A DNA stretch of 64,000 nucleotides from assembly GCA_020080175.1 (NCBI GenBank), contig JAGHQL010000045.1, positions 86,218-150,217 of the forward strand, in the 5' to 3' direction. Source of the DNA: Glutinoglossum americanum. Taxonomy: Eukaryota > Ascomycota > Geoglossomycetes > Geoglossales > Geoglossaceae. Positions 34,088 to 45,427 of this stretch are shown here, one piece after another (positions within the stretch are counted from its first letter, which is position 1; each line of letters starts with the position of its first letter). The position numbers and the translations under genes were made by a program. Under the pieces are notes generated by a model. The model searched no databases. It was not told the origin of the DNA and was given only the letters and a program-made list of their open reading frames with translations.

Positions 34088-37000
34088 ATGGTACAATTAC
34101 CAGACCCCACCATAGACCTTGACTGGTCCGGCTACGTTGATTCGATTCAGCAGCATTTCAGCGAGGCCGCAAAGAAACACCCGGACCGAGTATGTGTGGT
34201 AGAGACGAAGTCGTCTGAAGCTCCCGAGAGGAGGTTTACATATAAGCAGATCTACGAAGCATCAAATGTTCTAGCACACTACCTCCACGATGCGGGAGTT
34301 ACTAATGGAGACGTTGTTATGATCTGGGCACATCGCTCAGTTGACTTGGTTGTTAGTATAATGGGCACATTGGTATAGTTTCCTTTTTTTGCAATTTCTG
34401 TCCTCTGACTTATTGATATACTGACTTCGCTCTTTTCTTCTCTCGTAAGGCTTCTTCGGCGACACTAAGTATCCTCGATCCAGCCTACCCACCAACGAGA
34501 CAGAAGATTTATCTTGAGGTCGCTCAGCCCCGTGCATTGGTCAACATTGCAAGGGCAACAGATGAGGCGGGACCTTTGGCCCCAATTGTGCGAAGGTATA
34601 TCGATGAGGAGCTTCTACTAAAGGCTGAAGTTCCCTCGCTACGCATTGGTGACAGCGGTGTCCTGTCTGGAGGCGAAGTTGGTGGTAGTGATTTATTTAC
34701 TCAGGTTAGAGCAAAAGCTTCTTCACCGCCGGATACACAGGTGGGCCCCGATAGCGCGCCCACCCTCTCTTTCACTTCCGGTAGCGAAGGAAGGCCCAAA
34801 GGAGTGCTAGGCCGCCATTTCAGTCTCACCAAGTACTTTAGCTGGATGGCCGAGACCTTCCAGCTCAATTCAGAAAGTAGATTTACTCTTTTATCAGGTA
34901 TTGCGCACGATCCCGTGCAAAGAGATATCTTCACACCTCTGTTCCTTGGGGCACAATTGCTGGTTCCTTCCAAGGAGGACATTCAGCATGAGAAGCTTGC
35001 TGAATGGATGCGTGCGCATAAGCCGACGGTCACACATCTGACGCCTGCTATGGGCCAGATTCTTGTCGGTGGAGCAACGGCGAAATTTCCATCTCTGGAC
35101 AGGGCTTTTTTTGTCGGCGATGTTCTCACGAAGAGAGATTGTAGGAGTCTGCGGGAACTCGCGGTCAACGCCAACATAGTCAACATGTATGGTACTACCG
35201 AGACGCAGCGAGCGGTGAGCTACTATGAAATACCGAGCCGGGCGAAAGATCCCAACTACTTGGACGAGCTGAAAGATACCGTACCAGCTGGGAAGGGTAT
35301 GAAGAATGTACAGCTTCTCGTTGTGAATAGGGAAGATCGGACCAAAATGTGTAAAATTGGAGAATTGGGAGAGATTTACGTCCGCGCCGCTGGTCTAGCG
35401 GAAGGTTACAAGGGAGATCAGACATTGAACGACCAGAAGTTCCTCATGAACTGGTTCGTGGACAATAAGATGTGGGTGGAAGCCGACGAGAAGAACAACA
35501 TGGGTGAGCCGTGGAGAAAGTACTACAAGGGGCCACGAGACAGGCTTTATCGGACTGGTGACCTGGGCAGATACCTGGAATCCGGTGATGTGGAGTGTGC
35601 AGGACGCGCAGACGACCAAGTCAAGATTCGAGGTTTTCGAATTGAGCTCAATGATATCGACAGCAACTTAAGCCAGAACTCCTTGATCAGAGATTGCAAG
35701 ACACTTGTCCGGAGAGACAGAAACGAGGAACCGACACTCGTCAGCTACATTGTACCGGAGCTAAATGAATGGCCCCAATGGCTCAAAGCTCGAGGCCTGG
35801 AGGACGTTGAAGATGAAGGAACTGACATTGGACCCTCAAAGGTCTATTCTAAGAGGTTCAGGCGGATGCAGACGGAGGTACGGGACCACTTGAAAGGCCG
35901 TTTGCCCAGCTATGCAGTGCCAACCATTTTCATTTTCCTCGGCAGGTTACCGCTTAATCCCAACGGGAAGGTCGACAAGCCAAACCTCCCCTTTCCTGAT
36001 GTTGCTGAACGGACAGAAGAAGCCTCGGATGAGGATTTGAAGAGATGGAAGTCGCTAACGGAAACTGAGAGAATTGTTGCAACCAAGTGGGCCGATCTTA
36101 TTCGTGGTCTTGACGCAAAGACTATTATGCCTCAGAATGATTTCTTTGATCTTGGTGGACACAGTATCTTGGCCCAGCAGATGCTGTTGGACATACGCAG
36201 AAAGACTAGAGCAAATGTTTCTATAAACACACTCTATGAGCATCCAAGTCTAGCTGGTTTCAGCGCGCAGGTTGACAGGCAGCTGGGGCCAACAAATGAC
36301 GTCAACGGTAGCTGTACGGGAGCAAAGGAGAAAGTTCCTGCGTACGCTCAGTCTGTGGACGAGCTTCTCAAACAGCTACCGACCACATATCAAACAGCAG
36401 ACCCAGTGAAGATACGTGCATCAGCAAAACCGACTGTCTTCCTCACTGGTGCAACTGGGTTCTTGGGCGCTTCTCTTATTAAGGACATATTGCAACGAAC
36501 CAGCCGTGCCGTCAGATTGATTGCCCACGTGCGGAGCGTCAAGGATCCAAAGGCTGCACTTGATCGACTACGGCGTTCTCTACAGGGCTACGGCCTCTGG
36601 CATGACGAGTGGTCGATGAGATTGAGCTGCATCGTTGGTGATCTATCAAAGCCACAGCTTGGCATTGAGCAACACGCATGGCAGACCTTATCTCAGGAAG
36701 TTGACGTGGTGATTCACAATGGCGCCGCAGTCCACTGGGTCAGGAGATACCAGGACATGATGGCCTCAAACGTCATCTCTACGATTGAGGCTATGAAGCT
36801 CTGCAACGAAGGAAAGCCTAAGCTTTTTACGTTCGTCAGTTCTACAAGTATACTCGATACTAATCACTACGTCAAACTCTCAGAGAAACAAATCAGCACT
36901 GGCCAAAACGCCATCTCTGAGGACGACGACATGCAGGGTAGTCGAACTGGTCTTGGCACTGGCTATGGCCAAACGAAATGGGTGTCTGAGCAGCTCGTCC

Positions 37001-37701
37001 GTGCGGCTGGAAAGAGAGGTCTCCAGGGCTCTGTGATTCGGCCTGGGTACATTCTAGGCGACTCGGAGACAGGCGTCTGCAATACTGATGACTTCTTGAT
37101 ACGTATGCTGAAGGGCTGCATTCAACTGTCGGCCCGGCCACGCATCATCAACACTGTCAACGCTGTTCCGGTCAATCACGTTGCTCGCGTGGTCGTGGCT
37201 GCTGCTCTCAATCCTCTCCCGGGCGGTGTACATGTCGTCCATGTTACTGGCCACCCGCGTTTACGCATGAATGAATACCTGTCGCTTCTCGAGTTCTATG
37301 GTTTTAAAGTTCCAGAGGTTAGTTATGACGCTTGGAAGGATGAACTCGAGAGATACGTCTCGGCAGGTGGCCAAGAGAAAGATCAAGAACAACACGCGCT
37401 GATGCCGCTCTATCACTTCTGCGTCAACGACTTGCCAGCTACGACGCGAGCTCCGGAGCTTGATGACAGAAACGCTGTCAAGATCCTGAAAGCAGACGCC
37501 GAGAACTGGACGGGAATCGATGAGAGCACTGGTTACGGAATCAGCAGGGAAGACGTGGGCAGGTTCCTAAGGTACTTGGCCGAGATCAAGTTCGTGAGCT
37601 GGCCCTCGGAAAGAGGGAGGGCATTGCCTGAGGTCAATCTGAGTGCAGCGCAGATGCAGGCGGTTGGGGCTGTGGGTGGCCGTGGCGGCGCATCGAAGTA
37701 G
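34088..37701 (+). CDS. Lys2-like adenylation-thiolation-reductase without the N-terminal domain
   Basis: Exons 34088-34372 and 34450-37701 (77-nt intron) give 1178 residues. The order is adenylation (residues about 30-575; TSGSEGRPKG 204-213, YGTTETQ, YRTGDLGRY, IRGFRIEL, NPNGKVDKPNLP), thiolation (DFFDLGGHSILAQQ, phosphopantetheine Ser 667) and a short-chain reductase (GATGFLG 762-768, catalytic YxxxK as YGQTK). This is the architecture of alpha-aminoadipate reductase, which reduces L-alpha-aminoadipate to the semialdehyde in fungal lysine synthesis. Canonical Lys2/LysF has about 1390-1420 residues with a roughly 230-residue N-terminal domain; here the protein starts right before the adenylation domain. 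It may be a paralogue acting on another amino acid or secondary metabolite, or a variant Lys2. All catalytic motifs are intact. Related inverted-repeat elements lie on both sides. Confidence 0.85.
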
Positions 37702-37717
37702 AGGAAAGAGATAAAGG

Positions 37718-38093
37718 GATAGTTTCTTAGATACTACGACTTTTCATTTTATTTACTTAGATGCCATAAAAGATCTACTAGAATACCATGATTTCAACCT
37801 TGACCCGCTTACCGGTTTTCAAGTGGATTACTTTCCCCTCTCCTTGCATTTTCTAGGGGCGTGCCTAATGGTTATGGGAGTCTTCCGGATATATACGACT
37901 TGGGAGTCCCTCCAGAACATATCCGCCGTGATACAACAGTGGTCCTCGTGGGTGTGCCCTCCAATCTATGGCGCACTAGTAATCCTCGGAGTAGCTGGAC
38001 GGTACTGGTAGTTGCCTTGCGCGGCACTCTAGTAAACTTTTTTGTGGCATCCGAGAAAATAAAATGAAAAGTCGTGGTATTTGAGAAATCACC
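37718..38093. mobile_element. MITE-like inverted-repeat element, about 376 bp
   Basis: The left arm (37718-37754) contains TACGACTTTTCATTTTATTT; the right arm (38057-38093) is its inverse, AAATAAAATGAAAAGTCGTG. Agreement is near-perfect over 21 bases and extends outward to about 35 with transition differences. A TA dinucleotide flanks the inner block, as in Tc1/mariner-type termini, but the arms continue beyond it so the true end is uncertain. The interior has no transposase. It starts 17 bases after the stop codon of the Lys2-like gene. Confidence 0.7.
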
Positions 38094-38476
38094 CCCAAAA
38101 GATAAAAGGTCTATCGCTTTGAGGTAGTCATCTGTGTTGAGTGATATTTCTTTATCCCATGGGATGTCTCCTTGAGACGCTAGCCCGCGCATCGCGTCGT
38201 TAGCGCGGAAATTCGGAGATTTATACCCCGTGCGAGTATTCTAGGGAAGGGGAGGGGAGAAGTCGGCAGGGTAAGGAGGGGTTTATGGGTTAGATGGCTG
38301 GTGATCTACTGGGTGTCCACACGCATCATACGAGCCCGTTGGGAAGGAGGAGGAGGGAGGATGTCAAGGGGAGAAAGGAAATCTTTTGATACATATTAGC
38401 CCATAATCTCCGGGGTGTGCTCCAGCAAGCTCGCCGTCTCATCCCTTTCAAGGTCCCCGAAAAGAAAACCTCAAAT

Positions 38477-39328
38477 TCACTCCCCCAGCTTGCCGCACAA
38501 AACGACATCCTCGCCCATTGGCTGCCACTTTGCATCCCTTAGTCTCGTCACCGGAATTGGATTGCCTTGATCGTCCGTTCTTCGTTTCGGACACACCACG
38601 ACGCCTCCTTGCCCTAAGAGCGTTGGCGCAATGGTTACGATGAGTGAATTAATCAGATGAGCGTGCTCGGCGGCTAAGAGGGAGTTTATGACTGTCCCGC
38701 CGCCTTCGACCATTACGCTTTTGATGCCCTCGGCCTTGAGATGGTCGAGGATGTCGACCCATCGCATTTTACCGTCGACGAGTGGAAGACGGATGATTTT
38801 CCCACCATGATTCTTCAGAAGTCTTTCTCGTTCCTCATCCCTCCTCTGCTTCTCCTTAGATCTCCAGTCCCCTCCCTCCCCCCATTCCCCCCAAAAAATC
38901 AACGGACCCCTCCCCTTCCGCTCCCTCACCATCCTCAAAACCCTCGCATTGCTGTCCCATTCCCACCTCCCCTTCGGGTCCAGCACCACCGGTCTGGGCT
39001 GTCCTTCTAACCCCGCACCGCCATACCCCCCCATGCCCCTAACCCTTGAATTGAGTCCCGGGTCGTCGGCGATGGCGGTTCCGGCGCCTACCACGACGGC
39101 GTCATGTTGGGAACGGAGGTAGTGGGTCATGGCTTCGGATTGGGGACTGGAGAGGTAGGTATGAATTCCGGGAGTGAGAGAAATGGCGGAGTCGAGGGAG
39201 GAGGCGTAGGCAAGGGTTAGGAAGGGACGTTGGGGGTTGGAGGATTTGTTCCGGAGGTAGGGCCGGAGGAAGGAACATGAGGAAGCCGAGAAAGCAAAGG
39301 CGTCGGGAGGGAGAGTGTCGCTGGCCAT
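38477..39328 (-). CDS. RIB7: 2,5-diamino-6-ribosylamino-pyrimidinone 5'-phosphate reductase
   Basis: A single exon. The frame opens at 39361, but the Met at 39328 (MASDTLPPDAF) is preferred because it gives 283 residues close to the fungal enzyme; the upstream 11 codons are compositionally odd. The RibD C-terminal-type reductase fold shows FLTLAYASSLDSAISL near the N-terminus, the NADPH region QHDAVVVGAGTAIADDPGLN, and SVMVEGGGTVINSLL with the conserved EGG. It catalyses the NADPH-dependent side-chain reduction of the second/third step of riboflavin biosynthesis, acting before deamination in fungi. An insert rich in charged residues around 120-165 is larger than in yeast. Cytosolic; no sign of damage. 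Confidence 0.92.
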   Translation of the reverse strand: MASDTLPPDAFAFSASSCSFLRPYLRNKSSNPQRPFLTLAYASSLDSAISLTPGIHTYLSSPQSEAMTHYLRSQHDAVVVGAGTAIADDPGLNSRVRGMGGYGGAGLEGQPRPVVLDPKGRWEWDSNARVLRMVRERKGRGPLIFWGEWGEGGDWRSKEKQRRDEERERLLKNHGGKIIRLPLVDGKMRWVDILDHLKAEGIKSVMVEGGGTVINSLLAAEHAHLINSLIVTIAPTLLGQGGVVVCPKRRTDDQGNPIPVTRLRDAKWQPMGEDVVLCGKLGE

Positions 39329-39688
39329 TTGGTAATTATTATTTGTGTGGTGGAAGGGCAATTTCTATTTGGTGAATGTTTTGGAGATCTGTCTAAATAT
39401 CTATTGGAAAGTTGAATACGACGGATGGATGGATGTTTTCTCTACGCGAGGAGCAGATTTGCGCTCTCTAAAAGCTCCTGAATCAAGGAAGTCCAGCGCG
39501 GCGGCGCATGCCTTTCCGGTTTAATTGAAAATGCTACGTTTGGTTTAAGCTTCTGCAGTCCCATGCACCGCGCATATGAGTGTAATACGTTCAATTAAAG
39601 ATGAAGACCAGGCACAACGGCCGTTCTTCGCGTTTTTTTTTTTGGCATACAATCGGTATAGAAGCCACCGAGCAATAAGAGCGACAGC
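39329..39688. other. Intergenic, RIB7 to RPS14
   Basis: About 360 bases upstream of RIB7 and downstream of the ribosomal protein gene, both on the minus strand. No element recognised. Confidence 0.5.
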
Positions 39689-40592
<904 letters not shown>

Positions 40593-43183
40593 ATGTCTAC
40601 ACTGCGAGGCCAAGAGAGTACGGTCGACCATGCGAATATTTCTGTAGGGATCATTGGCATGGGAGATATGGGGAAGATGTACACTCGGAGAATTAGTGCT
40701 GCAGGCTGGAGGTAATCAACCCTCCATGTTCATGCCCGCGCCAATTGCTACTCGTTGAGCTGGATTTATCTAGTCACGTAAGTCCTTACACATGGCTCTA
40801 TTCTCTATCTGCATATCTCTCTTTGCTTCTGGTAATGATGACTTGAGTGCATTTGGCTCGAGTATGGTTGATGGTCTCCTTTGACTGCCATTCTGGTACC
40901 AAAGTTGGATCGTCGGCTGTCACTGATGTAAAATCTCAGCTACCTAACTATACATATGTCTGAATCAATTCCCCAGCACATGGCCATTTTTCGCAGTTGA
41001 ACAGTTAAGATTCACACAATCCGCTAACCTCAGTCCAACGATATAGTGCTTGTTCGATACATCTGTCGAAATCAACGCATCCCCCTGATATGGCCAATGG
41101 CTAATGGCAGAACTCCATAGAGTAAACGCCTGTGACAGGGAAGATAATTATGAAGGGCTGAAGGAAGAGTTCGCTGGTAGAGTATAGAGCTGCAGAAGTG
41201 TTTTTTCTGTCCTTGAGTATGTATAGTAAAATATTTGCAGGATAATGTCCACATCTATCCCAACGGTCACCTTGTCTCTAGAGCTAGCGATTATATCATA
41301 TACAGTGTTGAAGCTGAGGCTATCGACGGGGTGGTAGCGATGTATGGGCCATGTATGCTATTTCAGTTTTTGTGGAATCTACCTTGCAGATGTACTCACT
41401 GAGTTTTAGCCACAAAGCAAGGTGCCATTGTTGGTGGCCAAACATCGTGCAAAGCACCGGAGATAGAGGCGTTTGAAAGACATATGCCGGGCGATGTGGA
41501 GATTGTGACCTGTCACTCGCTACATGGACCTAATGTTGATTCTGAAGGACAGCCTCTGGTACTTCAATTGACATAAATGTAATATGGTGCGGTTTGTGCT
41601 GATTTCCAGCCGCGCGGAAGGTTCTCATAAAGCACCGGGCTACTCAAAAGAGCTTTGACCTTGTTGAAAGAATCTTGTCATGCTTGAGAGCAAAGCATGT
41701 CTACCTCACCGCCAACGAACATGACCGTATAACAGCAGACACCCAAGCGGTGACCCACGCCGCCTTTCTCAGGTATGTGCCGGGCCTTTCAGTCACGAAG
41801 GACACCGTCATCTAACCCGACTGTGGCGTCATGTAGTATGGGTACAGCATGGCAAGCCAACGAACAGTTCCCTTGGGAAACCGACCGCTACGTCGGCGGG
41901 ATCGAGAACGTCAAGATCAATGTCACGTTACGCATCTACTCCAACAAATGGCACGTTTATGCCGGCCTCGCAATCCTCAACCCGTCCGCTAAGGAGCAGA
42001 TACGGCAGTACGCCGAGTCCGTCACGGAGCTCTTCAAACTAATGCTCGGTGGCCACCGCACGGAATTAGAACAGCGCGTCAAGACCGCCGGAGCTGCAGT
42101 GTTCGGCACCGAGCAGTGGGAGGAGCAGCTTCTGCTCCGTGACGAGGTGCTGGATCGATTCTCACTTGGGAACGTCCCGCAAGTACGCAAGCCGAATAAC
42201 CATCTCAGTCTCCTGGCGATTGTGGATTGTTGGTGGAAGCTAGGGATAGTGCCGTACGACCATATGATTTGCTCCACGCCAGTAAGTCAGCCCTCCCACC
42301 CCGCAGCCGTTGGCTTGCATCGTGCCAATGAGGCTCTGCTCTTGGGGCGAAAAAGTTCGTCTCTGAGAACGAAACGGAGAAAAGAGCAACCCTCCATACT
42401 ATTTACCGTCCGTTGAAGGCGGGTTTAACTCTGATTTGCGGCTTACCCTATAGTTATTCCGCCTATGGCTCGGAGTGACGGAATACCTATTCCGCAAACC
42501 CGCTCTCCTTGATGAAGTAATCCGCATCGCTATCGAAGATAATACCTTCCGCTCTGACGACCTCGAATTCACATTTGCCGCACGGGTAAGCCCTAACCCA
42601 TTCCATCTTCATTTTACTTCCACCATCAATATTTTTTTTTCCCAACCACCCTGATTGGCCTGCCTTTTTTCATTTTCCCCCGAGCGGCCTTCGGTGGTGG
42701 TAGACGTCGGGTTTCGGGTATGGGGTTCCGGCCAGCTCGGACGAATCGCAAAATATACCTGGAGCCGCGAACCCGCACATCCGCTACTTTCGCACTCCGA
42801 AATAAAATGTCCCCGAATCAGCCCCCTAATTACGACGACTCCGCATTACAGTCATACTGGACTGGAGACCTGAAAAATAAAATTGCACCTGTCCTTCCCG
42901 CTAGCGTGCAAACACGGCCCCATTTTTCCTACCAACCAAAAATAATTCAAGAGCTGAAAGAAAGAAGACGTACCAATGTATATATATATTATATTATTAC
43001 CCTATTACTAACAGGCAGAACCGCACGCCAATTTAGGGCTGGAGCGAGTGCGTCAGCTTCGGCAACTTCGCCTCATACCGCGACCGTTTCGAGAAGATCC
43101 AGGAGTTCTTCGCACCCAGATTCCCTGCGGCGACTGAGGTGGGGAATCAGATGATCAGGACGATTCTGGAGAGGACGGGGTGA
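40593..43183 (+). CDS. TYR1: Prephenate dehydrogenase (NADP+)
   Basis: Eight exons: 40593-40711, 41121-41181, 41241-41352, 41410-41558, 41621-41772, 41837-42281, 42454-42585 and 43037-43183, totalling 438 residues, about the length of yeast Tyr1. The Rossmann dinucleotide motif VGIIGMGDMGKMY is at residues 18-30. SDYIIYSVEAEAID, IVGGQTSCKAPEIEAFE, VEIVTCHSLHGPNV and FLSMGTAWQANEQFPWE follow in family order, with the catalytic His in TCHSLHGP. It oxidatively decarboxylates prephenate to 4-hydroxyphenylpyruvate, the last committed step to tyrosine. Intron sizes are odd: the first is 409 nt, the sixth 172 nt and the seventh 451 nt, against 57-64 nt for the others. The C-terminal exon is reached only across the 451-nt intron, but it supplies the expected ending (GWSECVSFGNFASYRDRFE). 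Confidence 0.9.
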
Positions 43184-43770
43184 TGTCATGGTGGGGCAAT
43201 GGCAGGGAAGAGGCTAATGATATGGAATTGGATTAGATTGATCCCAAGGCGCGCGTTGTGCTGTGTTGGTTTTTTTTTTTTGGGGCGGGGGCTCGGTGTC
43301 GAGTAGTTTGCATCTCAGCAGAGTCTTCCATTCATTCTCAGCCAAATGGTTAATGCGTAATAAATTTCTCTATCCTATCTTATCCTCCGGAGAAAGGAAG
43401 GGCCTGTTTATTTGGTGTTTTGAAATAGAAACCGAAAAAAAAGACATGTTCTTTTAAATGTGGTAGAACCCAAAAGAAGAGGGGAAAAAGGTATATCTCC
43501 TATCTTTAAATATTGGAGAGGTAGAGAATCGACTTCCTAGATTTCTCGATCCGTGAATCATTCGGTTTGGAAGATCGCTAGGTATCCCAAGTATAGAGGC
43601 AGAGGCCGTTAAAAAAAAATAAGATAAAAAAAAAGTGGAGTATCCAACGCCGAGTGACCGTGGTAGTTATTATATACCCAACCAGACCGGACCAAGTTCG
43701 ACTCCCTCATTTCCTGCAACCACATCTATCCCGACCTCCCAGTTCGGTCCATAAGCCCATCAAAAAACAC
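43184..43770. other. Intergenic between convergent genes
   Basis: About 590 bases with homopolymer T and A runs between the stop codons of prephenate dehydrogenase and the DOMON/b561 gene. No gene recognised. Confidence 0.5.
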
Positions 43771-45427
43771 TTAGCCATACCTCCCTCCAACTTCTTCAGA
43801 CCCAGATCCAGACTCACTCCTCGTCCTCGCCCTCCTCTCCGACCTCCTGCTACGGCGACGATGCGGCCTCTCCACCTTCTCCTCCTGCTTCCCTTCTCTC
43901 CACTTTGCAAACAGCACAACAGAAATATACAATGTCCCCATAATCGCTGCGATGACCGAATACGCAATCGTAGCAGCCTGCATGCCACCATGGAAGGACT
44001 TCCCGAGTTTGATGCCCAACGCGCCGTTGGCCAGCGCGAGGATGAAGATGAGCCGGCCGTACCAGACGTGGATATGCGTCATGAAGGTCTTCTCTTGTCG
44101 TTGGAGATACAGGGCGTGGTGGATGAAACCGAAGACTGGTTGGAGAAATAGCATGGCGATTACAGTTGTGCCGAGTATGTAGTGGGGTTGCTCTTTGAGA
44201 GCTTGTTTGGTGGTGCGGATGTACCAGATGCCGAGGCCGAAGCCCACTACGCCGAGGGTGAAGGAGAAGAGTTGAGCGGCGGCGTGGATGTAGACGCGGC
44301 CTGGTAAGGAAGTGCGCATTAGGAGGGCGCCGGCAGGGAGGAGAACGAGGAAGGTCAGCGACATGATGATGCAGTGAGCGGTACGGATCGACTGGAGCTT
44401 CTGTGGCGATGTGGCATAAGCAGCGCTGCTGCCGCTGCCGCTGCCGCTGTTTCCGTTTTGACCACTATTTCCATTGTTACCATTGTTACCATTATTGCCA
44501 TTGCCACCATAGCCGCCATAAGGACCGCCGCCATAAGGACCAAAGGGAAAGCCCCACCCATTACTGCCAGTGGACGACGGATTTGATCCAGAGCCCGTAG
44601 CCGACGGATCCGACCCCGAAGGCGTCGTTACGCCCGAGAATGGATTGTCACTGCTCCCACCAGTGGCCTGTGTGAGATCGAAAGTGAAAGAGCCCATATT
44701 ATCGTGTTGATCGATATGGGACTTGGTGTTATCGGAATTGATGGCTGAGCCAGATTTCATGGCCCAGATCCATGGCGATGACGAGGAAGTGACGTCTAGC
44801 GATCCACCGTTCCAGCTATTGCAATTTGAGCCTATTATGTCGCGCGTCAGCTACACTCATGGCAAAACGTACCGCATCACGAGATCGAGACATAGAGAAG
44901 GGGAGGAAGAGGAGACAAGATGAGCAATTACATTTGATATTCGCAACCATTTGGCCATCCGTAATCCCCGAACCATCCAACAGAGTCACCTCTGCACCAC
45001 TATTAAATCCGGGCTCTGTATGGCCTGTTCCCGACCTCGGCGACAACGTGACGCTTTTCCCATCCGCAGATGAGTATATGACAAAGATATTCGAGCCGGA
45101 CATTCCACTGCCCTCGCCTAAGGCAATCCATCTCGCGCTGGTAGGTCCCTTTATCTGGAAGAAGATGTCGCCGCTTTTCGACGAGGATGTTGACGAGGGG
45201 ATATTGACACTGTAGCAGATGCCATTGCCGGAGTCTGGACAGAAGGAGGAGAATTGCGCATGAGCGAGAGACGATGCTGCTGCTGGATGGCGATGCCAAC
45301 GGTGGTTAGCTTGCTTTCTTTTTTTATCTCCTCTTTCTTCACCCTCCCTTTTGAACTGGATGTGGCATCATTAGGTTGATAACAACGTACCCAGAGAGAG
45401 AACTGCACTTAGTCGAAAAGACTTCAT
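43771..45427 (-). CDS. Secretory DOMON (CDH-type cytochrome) plus cytochrome b561 membrane protein
   Basis: Exons 45427-45391, 45282-44932 and 44831-43771 (introns 108 and 100 nt) give 482 residues. MKSFRLSAVLSLAAASS is a signal peptide, cleaved near AHA-QF. Residues about 20-190 form a DOMON/cellobiose-dehydrogenase-type cytochrome domain (FCPDSGNGICYSVNIP, GPTSARWIALGEGSGMSGS, where Met can ligate heme; CSNCNSWNGG). A Gly/Asn-rich linker (repeats of GNNGNN) follows, then about five helices of a cytochrome b561 domain with His ligands in RTAHCIIMSL, VYIHAAAQ, PVFGFIHHALY and MTHIHVWYGR. The short cytosolic tail is Arg/Ser-rich. Such proteins move electrons across a membrane, for example in ferric reduction; the donor and acceptor here are unknown. 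A tandem NAGNAG acceptor at the first junction allows one-codon variation. Confidence 0.88.

Noticed and set aside
37823-38067. Two plus-strand frames inside the 376-bp inverted-repeat element
   Set aside because: Short, overlapping, no transposase motif; probably interior of a non-autonomous element.
33338-38476. Secondary-metabolite cluster around the Lys2-like enzyme
   Set aside because: Neighbours are urate oxidase, RIB7 and a ribosomal protein; no transporter, regulator or tailoring enzyme is adjacent.
44355-44600. Ala- and His/Cys-rich frames opposite the DOMON/b561 gene
   Set aside because: Shadows of the Gly/Asn-rich linker of the real gene.
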